This document shows, one piece after another, positions 16,489 through 23,342 of a stretch of 33,948 bases of DNA. This DNA comes from Hespellia stercorisuis DSM 15480 (GTDB lineage Bacteria > Bacillota > Clostridia > Lachnospirales > Lachnospiraceae): NCBI RefSeq assembly GCF_900142165.1, contig NZ_FQZY01000046.1, positions 1 to 33,948 of the forward strand, given 5' to 3'. Under the pieces are notes generated by a model, which saw only the letters and a program-made list of their open reading frames with translations, was not told the DNA's origin and made no database searches. The position numbers were made by a program, and so were the translations under genes. Position 1 is the stretch's first letter, and each line of letters opens with the position of its first letter.

Positions 16489-17394
16489 CTATAGCGCCTT
16501 CAGCAATTCTATGTAATACTGTGCGTAAGCGGGCAGATATTTGCCCCTGCGGTAAGCAGCCATGAGCTGTACCTGCGCAGGAGGGCTGCCTACACAGAAG
16601 CAGGAGAGAGAAAGCGTCTGCTGCATTTTATGCACATAAGTCTCGGGGGCGAAGGCCAGTCCCATACCGGAGGATGCAAGGGAGATGGCAACCTGAGTGC
16701 TGTGTGTCTGCAATAAAATATGAGGGGCATAGTTTTGCTGTTCGAATAATTTCATGGCAACATGGCCGGAGTTCTGCTCCGGAACATGAAGAATAAAAGA
16801 TTCTTCCCGGCAGTCAGCCAGATCGATAACAGGATAAGGTGCCTGTTTATCTATCTTCGCCAGCTTTTCGATGGGATGTCCCTTGCGGCAGACCAGAACG
16901 AACGGCTCAAACCGCAGTGGAATATATTCCAATGCTTTGGAGAACTCTGGGGGATTATAGACTGCAAAATCCACGGTATCGGTCAAAAGCAGCTGCTCAG
17001 AGATGGCATATGCCTCCTCAAAAAGAGTGAGAGATACTTCTGGATATTTCTGGTGGAAGAGAGGAAAGGTCTCCGGAATCATGCATGAACTGCGCATCAG
17101 TGGAAGGGCAATCGTTAATTTTCCACGCTGTTCGTTCTTTAATTCCAGGCATTCCTTCTCCCATTCATTTCCCACCTGCAGGATGCGGGAGGCATAATCC
17201 AGATACCGCTGACCGTTATAGGTGGGAAGATATTCATTCCCGATGCGGTTGAACAGAGGAAATCCCAGATGTTGTTCCACATTCTGCAGATAACGGCTCA
17301 GAGATGGCTGGGATATGTAGAGCTCCCGGGCAGCCTTGGTGATATTCTTATTTTTATAAATACTGATCATGTAGGCAGCTTCTTTCTGATCCAT
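16489..17394 (-). CDS. LysR-family transcriptional regulator
   Basis: A 301-residue LysR regulator. The N-terminal winged helix is clear: NITKAARELYISQPSLSRYLQNVEQHLGFPLFNR. Residues ~90-295 form the ligand-binding domain. I chose the ATG at 17392-17394 rather than 17398-17400 because AAGGAGG directly touches the latter but sits 6 bases from the former. The gene is divergent from the adenine permease/deaminase pair, the usual arrangement for a LysR regulator and its target, so it probably controls those genes in response to a purine-related signal; the ligand is inferred from context only. Confidence 0.88.
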   Translation of the reverse strand: MDQKEAAYMISIYKNKNITKAARELYISQPSLSRYLQNVEQHLGFPLFNRIGNEYLPTYNGQRYLDYASRILQVGNEWEKECLELKNEQRGKLTIALPLMRSSCMIPETFPLFHQKYPEVSLTLFEEAYAISEQLLLTDTVDFAVYNPPEFSKALEYIPLRFEPFVLVCRKGHPIEKLAKIDKQAPYPVIDLADCREESFILHVPEQNSGHVAMKLFEQQNYAPHILLQTHSTQVAISLASSGMGLAFAPETYVHKMQQTLSLSCFCVGSPPAQVQLMAAYRRGKYLPAYAQYYIELLKAL

Positions 17395-17465
17395 GTGCAT
17401 CCTCCTTCAGATTGATGATCTGGCGGTATGCTTGTCGGGCAGTGACAGGCAATATAGTATAGCGG

Positions 17466-17507
17466 CAATGCATGGTAAATATACAAGATATGCATTGGAC
17501 TTATAAT
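17466..17507 (+). promoter_or_regulatory. Candidate LysR-controlled promoter of the adenine operon
   Basis: The inverted repeat CAATGCAT (17466-17473) / ATGCATTG (17490-17497) is perfect over 8 bases with a 16-base spacer. It is followed by a consensus -10 box TATAAT (17502-17507). The place 17 bases upstream of that box has no good -35 sequence, as expected for an activator-dependent promoter, and lies inside the palindrome. I see no purine riboswitch in the leader. Confidence 0.6.
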
Positions 17508-17571
17508 CCTTTTCACTATACAATAAATGAGTAAGAAATGCAAAGGATACGTGAAAAAGAGGAGAAGAGAA

Positions 17572-18879
17572 ATGAAGAGTTGGGTGGAGAAACAATTTAA
17601 GCTTTCTGAGAACGGCACAAATGTAAAAACAGAGATTTTTGCCGGAATCGCAACGTTCGTGACAATGGCGTACGTGCTGGCAACTGTTCCCAATATTTTG
17701 GGAGAAGCAGGGTTCAATAAGGGCGGCATTCTGACTGCCATGATTTTATTGATTATCGTTACGACAGTTGCCATGGCACTTTACACCAATCGCCCGTTTG
17801 CGCTGGCACCGGGACTTGGCAGTGTGAGCATAGTGGCAGGTATGGTGGCAAATGAGGGGATACCGGCTGATATAGCGGCAGGCATCATCTTCCTGAGTGG
17901 AGTGCTGTTCATACTTGTTTCATTCCTGGGACTGCGGGAGGCTGTTGTGCGCGTAATCCCAAAGAGCCTGAAGTTTGCTGTCAGTGCCGGAGTCGGTCTG
18001 TTCATCGCGCTGATCGGAGCGAAAGGATGTGGACTGATTGTAGCAAATGAGGCAAAAAATGTGTTGGGATTTGGGGATCTGAAATCACCACAGGTCATAC
18101 TCGCTGTGATTGGATTTTTGATCATTCTGATTTTGAAGACCAGAAATGTACCGGGTTATATTATTTTATCGATTCTTATAACCACAATTATCGGAATCCC
18201 TATGGGAATCACAAAAATGCCGCAGCAGATCTTTGCACTGCCTTCCGGAATTGGAGATATCTTTCTTCAAATCAATATCTGGGGGGCATTGAAAATCGCC
18301 TATGTGCCGTTTCTGATTGCACTGTTTATACCGGATTTCTTCTCAACATTCGGAACGGTTCTCGGTGTAGGTGCGAAGGCTGGCTATCTGGACGAGGATG
18401 GAAATCTTCCGGGAATTGACAAATGCTTTCAGGTAGATGCGATTGCCACTGCACTGGGCGGTCTGTTCTGTATTCCATGTCTGACCACCTACCTGGAGTC
18501 CTCCGTGGGAGTGGAATCCGGCGGACGCACCGGTCTGACTACAATTTCAACCAGTGTGGTATTTGCACTCACATTGTTCTTGGCGCCGATTGCACTCATG
18601 ATTCCGGGAGCGGCTACGGCACCGGCGTTGATTTACATTGGAATCGGCATGCTCAGTTCTATGAAAAATATAGATTACAGTGATGAAACAGAGTGCTTTC
18701 CTGCATTTATCTGTATCGTATTTACAATTTTTGCAAACAACATCGCAAATGGGATCTGTGCGGCACTGCCTGTATATTTGATTCTCAAGCTGATCTCCGG
18801 AAAGAGAAAAGAACTTTCACCGGCGTTGTACGTGATCGTGGCTGTGTGCGTATTTTATTTTTACAGTATCATTCGGTAG
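17572..18879 (+). CDS. NCS2-family adenine/hypoxanthine/guanine permease (AzgA/PbuG type)
   Basis: A 435-residue polytopic membrane transporter. It has EIFAGIATFVTMAYVLATVPNIL, the family's NRPFALAPGLG motif, and IPDFFSTFGTVLGVG and ESSVGVESGGRTGLTT segments typical of the AzgA-like branch (B. subtilis PbuG/PbuO, E. coli AdeP/GhxP). It likely brings adenine or a related purine into the cell by proton symport. The frame is open from 17527, but the ATG at 17572 has GAGGAGAAG upstream and gives the normal family N-terminus. Adenine deaminase follows after 24 bases, which favours adenine as substrate. Confidence 0.9.
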   Translation: MKSWVEKQFKLSENGTNVKTEIFAGIATFVTMAYVLATVPNILGEAGFNKGGILTAMILLIIVTTVAMALYTNRPFALAPGLGSVSIVAGMVANEGIPADIAAGIIFLSGVLFILVSFLGLREAVVRVIPKSLKFAVSAGVGLFIALIGAKGCGLIVANEAKNVLGFGDLKSPQVILAVIGFLIILILKTRNVPGYIILSILITTIIGIPMGITKMPQQIFALPSGIGDIFLQINIWGALKIAYVPFLIALFIPDFFSTFGTVLGVGAKAGYLDEDGNLPGIDKCFQVDAIATALGGLFCIPCLTTYLESSVGVESGGRTGLTTISTSVVFALTLFLAPIALMIPGAATAPALIYIGIGMLSSMKNIDYSDETECFPAFICIVFTIFANNIANGICAALPVYLILKLISGKRKELSPALYVIVAVCVFYFYSIIR

Positions 18880-18903
18880 TTCAGAAGGAAAGGGAGCCGC
18901 AAA

Positions 18904-20652
18904 ATGGAGAATCGGGCAGATATTATTTTTAAGAATGTAAAGGTCTACAACAGTTATTTTAAAAGCTTTCATCTCGCAGACGTGAGCGTGCTGGATGGGA
19001 AAATCTATTATATCGACCGTGAACAGAGCGGCCAGCTGATGGCAGAAGAAGAGTTAGACGCATCAGGCAGTTATATGATCCCTGGACTGGTGGACGTTCA
19101 TATGCATATCGAGAGCTCTATGATGACACCGAAGATTTTCTGCGGCCAGCTGGCGTCCTGCGGCGTCACAACGATTGTCTCCGAGCCTCATGAGATGGCA
19201 AATGTGAACGGAATCCGCGGCATCCTGGATATGATCGACGCGGGGGAATCATGCGCCGTCGATATATTTTACGGAATACCAAGCTGCGTGCCGTCCACAA
19301 GTGAGGTACTTGAGACAACCGGCGGAATCATAGATTGTCAGGCGATGAAGCGTCTGCTGGAGAATGAGCGGATTATCTGCGTGGGCGAGATCATGAATTA
19401 CCGACAGATTATCAAAGAAAATAATCTGGAGATTGGAAAGTTTCTCGACTATCTGAAGAAAATAAATTCCAATCTGGTTATTGAGGGGCATTGTCCGGAC
19501 CTGGTGAATCTGGATCTGGCAAAATTCCTGTATCTTGGAATTAATGGGGACCACACAGAACATGACATCGAAGAGATCAGGCAGCGGTTTGAAAATGGAA
19601 TGTATGTGGAACTTCAGGAAAAAATGGTCTCCCGTGAAATATTAGAGTTTATCGAAAAACATGGGCTGTACGAATATTTCGGGTTTGTGACGGACGATGT
19701 GATGGCAGATACGTTGTTTGAAGAGGGACAGCTGGATCATGTGGTGAGAAAGGCAATTCAGCTGGGGATGCCTCCGGAACAGGCGATATATAATGCAACC
19801 TTCACCAATGCCCGCAGAATGAATCTTCTGGACCGGGGAGTGCTTGCACCGGGCAAGAAAGCAGATTTTGTTCTGGTAGAAAATCCGGAGTCCCTGAAGG
19901 TGACAGCCACTTATAAGGATGGCCGGTGCATATATCGGCGGGAAAACAATTTAGAACATGTTCAGAAAAACAATGCACTGTGTGGTCAGACACAGGCAAA
20001 GCGCAGCTTCGGTGCAGAGTATTATCACAGCATTCAGTTGGAGAAAATGCCGCTGGATCGTTTCCAGATTCCGGTGGAAGGAGGAAACGATCAGGTGATG
20101 GTCCGCGTTATGGAGGTTTGTGACGGCAGCACCAAGACGAAGGAGCAACACACGACACTTCCGGTAGTGAACGGATTTCTGCAGTGGGAAAACAGTGCGT
20201 GCAGGCTGGCCATGGTTGCGGAACGCTACGGGAAAGAAGGTTCCATCGGCTACGGTCTGGTGTGCGGAGACATCATAAAGACAGGGGCTGTGGCAACCTC
20301 CTATGCACATGACAGTCATAACCTTCTGGTCGTGGGCGCCACGGCGAGAGAGATGCAGTTGGCCGCAAATCGGGTGATTGAACTCCAGGGCGGAATCGTG
20401 ACAGCCGGAAATGAAAAAGTCACGGCAGAGCTGCCGCTTCAGGTGGGCGGAATCCTGTCGGAACAACCGATTGAGGAAATCAGCAGAGATCTGAAACGGG
20501 TACGGGAAGAAATGATCCGGCAAGGTTACTGCCATTACAATCCCATCATGTCATTGTGTACACTGACACTGCCCGTCAGCCCGAAGCTGAAATTGACCAA
20601 TAAAGGACTTGTAAATGTAGGAGAGGGCAAGATTGTGCCGCTCCTGATATAA
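18904..20652 (+). CDS. ade: Adenine deaminase
   Basis: A 582-residue amidohydrolase of the usual AdeC length. The metal site motif is GLVDVHMHIESSMM (HxH plus ESS), followed by SEPHEMANV, EGHCPDL, GDHTEHD and FVTDDVM; the C-terminal domain has SYAHDSHNLLVVG and ANRVIELQGGI. It converts adenine to hypoxanthine and ammonia in purine salvage, using manganese or iron. AAGGGAGCC lies upstream of the ATG. With the permease it forms a two-gene uptake-and-deamination operon, closed by the hairpin at 20681. Confidence 0.95.
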   Translation: MENRADIIFKNVKVYNSYFKSFHLADVSVLDGKIYYIDREQSGQLMAEEELDASGSYMIPGLVDVHMHIESSMMTPKIFCGQLASCGVTTIVSEPHEMANVNGIRGILDMIDAGESCAVDIFYGIPSCVPSTSEVLETTGGIIDCQAMKRLLENERIICVGEIMNYRQIIKENNLEIGKFLDYLKKINSNLVIEGHCPDLVNLDLAKFLYLGINGDHTEHDIEEIRQRFENGMYVELQEKMVSREILEFIEKHGLYEYFGFVTDDVMADTLFEEGQLDHVVRKAIQLGMPPEQAIYNATFTNARRMNLLDRGVLAPGKKADFVLVENPESLKVTATYKDGRCIYRRENNLEHVQKNNALCGQTQAKRSFGAEYYHSIQLEKMPLDRFQIPVEGGNDQVMVRVMEVCDGSTKTKEQHTTLPVVNGFLQWENSACRLAMVAERYGKEGSIGYGLVCGDIIKTGAVATSYAHDSHNLLVVGATAREMQLAANRVIELQGGIVTAGNEKVTAELPLQVGGILSEQPIEEISRDLKRVREEMIRQGYCHYNPIMSLCTLTLPVSPKLKLTNKGLVNVGEGKIVPLLI

Positions 20653-20680
20653 AGAAAATGCCATTGGCAGATACTGAAAT

Positions 20681-20735
20681 AAGCATCCCCTCACTTTGTG
20701 CTCTGTGCACCGAAAGTGAGGGGATGCTTGTATTG
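20681..20735 (+). terminator. Long hairpin after adenine deaminase, probable terminator
   Basis: A perfect 17-bp stem (20681-20697 with 20713-20729), with a 15-base loop that itself can form a small GTGC/GCAC pairing. The following T content (TTGTATTGTT) is moderate, not a clean T run. It lies 28 bases after the ade stop. Confidence 0.75.
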
Positions 20736-20750
20736 TTCAATCGGAAGAAC

Positions 20751-20949
20751 TATAATATGACGTAAGGGTCAAAAGGTATTTTGACCCTTGATACCTACGG
20801 ATTATTCCGCACTTCGTGCTTCCATAATCCTAAAAACATTCGAAATCCGCCCTAATCGGGCTACTTTCTCATGTTTTGCGGGTCCCAAATTCATGCTTTT
20901 TCGTGCAAGCACGAAACGCATGACCTTTTGATCCTGGTATCATAATATA
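20751..20949. repeat. Structured ~200-bp intergenic element with imperfect terminal inverted repeats
   Basis: This fills most of the 319-base gap between ade and the response regulator and has no credible gene. The left end (TATAATATGA...GGTCAAAAGGT, 20751-20777) is matched by the reverse complement of the right end (ACCTTTTGAT...ATAATATA, 20923-20949). Inside are several hairpins: 20764-20774/20779-20789 (11 bp, 4-base loop), GATTAT/ATAATC around GCAC-TTC-GTGC, GCCC/GGGC, and CATGC...GCATG around CGTGC/GCACG. It could be a MITE or other multi-copy palindromic repeat, or a structured leader RNA of the downstream regulatory genes; a TTGTAT-17-TATAAT sequence (20728-20756) could transcribe it rightward. 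Confidence 0.55.
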
Positions 20950-20971
20950 GGACAATGGAGAGTGAATATAA

Positions 20972-21658
20972 ATGAAAAAGATATTTTTAGTTGAAGATGA
21001 CCTGAGTTTAATGAATGGTCTGTCATTTGCCTTGAAAAAACAAGGATATGATTTAGATATTGCGCGCACTCATGGTGAGGCAGAGAGCATATGGACGGAT
21101 GGAAAATATGATCTGGTGATTTTGGATGTATCCCTGCCTGACGGATCCGGTTTCCATATATGCAGAAAAATCCGGCAGACTTCGAAAGTGCCGATCGTGT
21201 TCCTGACTGCTGCAGATGAGGAAATGGATATAATTATGGGGCTTGACATCGGTGGGGATGATTATATTACAAAGCCCTTTAAGCTGGCTGTATTGATGTC
21301 GAGAATAAACGCTTTGCTCCGCAGAAGCAATGATTTTGTTCAGGACGAGACAGAACTATGTTCAAATAATATTAAGATGCTGCTTCTGAAAAGTAAGGTC
21401 TATAAAAATGAGGAACGACTGGAATTAACGGCAAGCGAATATAAATTGCTGCGGCTGTTTATGGAGAACCCGGATCAGGTGCTTTCCTCCGAACAGATTC
21501 TGCATCAGCTGTGGGATTGTGATGAAAGCTATGTAGACAGCAACACGCTCACCGTGTATATTCGCAGATTACGCACGAAAATCGAGGATGATCCCAGCAC
21601 CCCGAAACGGATCGTCACGGTTCGCCGCATGGGATATAAATGGAATTTAGTGGATTGA
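20972..21658 (+). CDS. OmpR-family response regulator
   Basis: A 228-residue two-component response regulator. The receiver domain has the acidic pair VEDD near the N-terminus, the phospho-acceptor D52 in VILDVSLPDG, the Thr in VFLTAADEE, and Lys in DDYITKPFK. The C-terminal winged helix has LELTASEYKLLRLF and YVDSNTLTVYIRRLRTKIEDDP. GGAGAG lies 9 bases upstream of ATG. It is followed by its kinase gene and an ABC/FtsX exporter, the layout of peptide-antibiotic sensing and resistance modules; the exporter genes are the likely targets. Because the kinase is broken, its phosphorylation source is uncertain. Confidence 0.93.
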   Translation: MKKIFLVEDDLSLMNGLSFALKKQGYDLDIARTHGEAESIWTDGKYDLVILDVSLPDGSGFHICRKIRQTSKVPIVFLTAADEEMDIIMGLDIGGDDYITKPFKLAVLMSRINALLRRSNDFVQDETELCSNNIKMLLLKSKVYKNEERLELTASEYKLLRLFMENPDQVLSSEQILHQLWDCDESYVDSNTLTVYIRRLRTKIEDDPSTPKRIVTVRRMGYKWNLVD

Positions 21659-21666
21659 GGTATGCG

Positions 21667-22583
21667 ATGAAAATATTAGTAAATAAAAAAATCAAGACTC
21701 TGTTTTATGCAATATTGTTGTGTGTCGTGCTGTTTTCTGCTGCGGCACTTTCTTTTATGAAGTCTGGTCTTGAAAATTTGGCACTTTATATTTTCCTATG
21801 TGCGCTGTGCATGGCGGCAGCGATATCCATATTCTGCTATCAGTATTTCAGGGAACAGCAGAGATTGATTGAGAACGCCACCGCACAAATTACAGAGTAT
21901 ATTGCGGGGGATCACGGTGCCCATATTGAGTGTAACGATGAGGGCGGGCTGTACCGGCTTTTTCACGAAGTAAATTCAATGGAATTTTGCAGGACGAAGC
22001 ACAAAATCTTCCCATAATCCAGGAGTTTACCGATCTTTCAGAGCAGGAGCTGGACAGAATGGAAACACTGGTCCAAAATCTCTTGAAAATCACAAAGCTG
22101 GATGCAGGTACCATCGTGATTGATAAACAGGCAGAGAGCGTGGATGAGATGATAGCCAGTGTACGTGAACATTTCCTGTTCCGCGCAGAACAGGAAGGAA
22201 AGGAGATTTGCCTGAACGGTGAAGATACGATTACTTTATTATGTGACAGGGACTGGCTGATGGAAGCAGTCGACAATATTGTAAAAAATGCACTCGATCA
22301 TACAGAAAAAGGAAACAAAATACAGATCACATGGAAACAGTCTGCAGCGATTGTTCAGATTGTCATAAAAGACAATGGAAGGGGCATTCATCCGGAGGAC
22401 ATAAACCATATTTTTAAGCGTTTTTATCGCAGCCGGTTTTCGAAAGATACACAGGGAATCGGACTGGGACTGCCGCTTGCCAAGGCGATTATTGAAGAAC
22501 ACAATGGTACGATTGAGGTTGACAGTGAATTAGGTGTCGGCACGACTTTTACTATAAATTTTCTAATTCCTACAAAACTGTAG
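21667..22583 (+). pseudogene. Sensor histidine kinase broken by an internal out-of-frame deletion
   Basis: The first part (ATG 21667, GAGG upstream) encodes two TM helices separated by only a few residues (LFYAILLCVVLFSAAALSF; LALYIFLCALCMAAAISIF) and a HAMP-like linker ending RLFHEVNS at 21978, after which the frame runs to a stop at 22017. One frame over, starting at 21978, the sequence continues NGILQDEAQNLP and EFTDLSEQELDRMETLVQNLLK, then a complete ATP-binding domain with NIVKNALDHT (N box), DNGRGI (G1) and GIGLGLPLA (G2). The stretch that should hold the phospho-acceptor His (roughly 40 residues) is missing. The remnant may still express a truncated membrane part or an ATPase-only part, but cannot autophosphorylate normally. 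A sequencing error alone would not explain the missing block. Confidence 0.85.
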
Positions 22584-22618
22584 GCTGAGATTCATATTAC
22601 AGTAGGGTTCGTGTGTTA

Positions 22619-22648
22619 CTCTTTCCATACAGTTCAAAATAGAAAGAG
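22619..22648 (+). promoter_or_regulatory. Inverted repeat overlapping the ribosome site of the ABC gene
   Basis: CTCTTTC (22619-22625) and GAAAGAG (22642-22648) form a 7-bp inverted repeat with a 16-base spacer. The right arm is part of the purine-rich ribosome site 10 bases before the ATG at 22659. It could be a response-regulator site or an RNA hairpin masking the ribosome site. Confidence 0.35.
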
Positions 22649-22658
22649 AGGTTATACG

Positions 22659-23342
22659 ATGAACTTATTAGAAGTAAAATCTATTTGTAAAACTTATGGT
22701 AGTGGTGAAGCTGCTGTGCAGGCATTAAAAAACGTCAGCTTTGGTGTTCCCAAAGGTGAATTTGTCGCGGTCGTCGGTGAATCCGGATCTGGAAAAAGCA
22801 CACTTTTAAACATGGTGGGAGCACTGGATACGCCAACCTCCGGCAAGGTGTTTATTGATGGCAATGACACCTTTTCTATGAAAGACAATGCGCTTACTGT
22901 TTTTCGCAGAAGAAACGTGGGATTTATCTTTCAGGCATTCAACCTGATTTCGGAACTGACCGTTGAGCAGAATATTATTTTCCCGGTCCTGCTGGATTAT
23001 CAGAAGCCGAACAAAAAGTATCTGGAAGAATTGCTGACGGTACTGAACTTAAAAGAGCGGCGCAATCATTTTCCAAGCCAGTTATCCGGAGGTCAGCAGC
23101 AAAGAGTCGCCATTGGACGTGCATTGATTACGCGGCCTGCCCTGATTCTGGCGGATGAACCGACCGGAAACCTGGATTCGCAGAACAGCAGCGAGGTGAT
23201 AGCACTTCTGAAACAGGCGTCGAAAAAATATGAGCAAACCATTCTTATGATTACCCATAACCGAAGCATAGCCCAGACTGCGGACCGGGTGCTGCAGGTG
23301 TCGGATGGCACACTGACCGATTTTGGGAGGTGCCGTGAATGA
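22659..23342 (+). CDS. ABC transporter ATP-binding protein (MacB/LolD-like)
   Basis: A 227-residue nucleotide-binding subunit. Walker A is GESGSGKST, the Q-loop lies in FIFQAFNLISELTVEQN, the signature is LSGGQQQRVAIGRAL, Walker B is LILADEPTGNLD and the H-loop ITHN. The GNLDS after Walker B is typical of the MacB/LolD/BceA group that partners with FtsX-type permeases. I chose ATG 22659 because AAAGAGAGG precedes it; the frame is open from 22611. The stop overlaps the permease start by ATGA, so the two subunits are translated together. Confidence 0.94.
   Translation: MNLLEVKSICKTYGSGEAAVQALKNVSFGVPKGEFVAVVGESGSGKSTLLNMVGALDTPTSGKVFIDGNDTFSMKDNALTVFRRRNVGFIFQAFNLISELTVEQNIIFPVLLDYQKPNKKYLEELLTVLNLKERRNHFPSQLSGGQQQRVAIGRALITRPALILADEPTGNLDSQNSSEVIALLKQASKKYEQTILMITHNRSIAQTADRVLQVSDGTLTDFGRCRE

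Noticed and set aside
17400-17571. Purine riboswitch upstream of the adenine permease
   Set aside because: I could not find the conserved junction sequences or the paired loops of the purine aptamer; a LysR-type palindrome is a better explanation.
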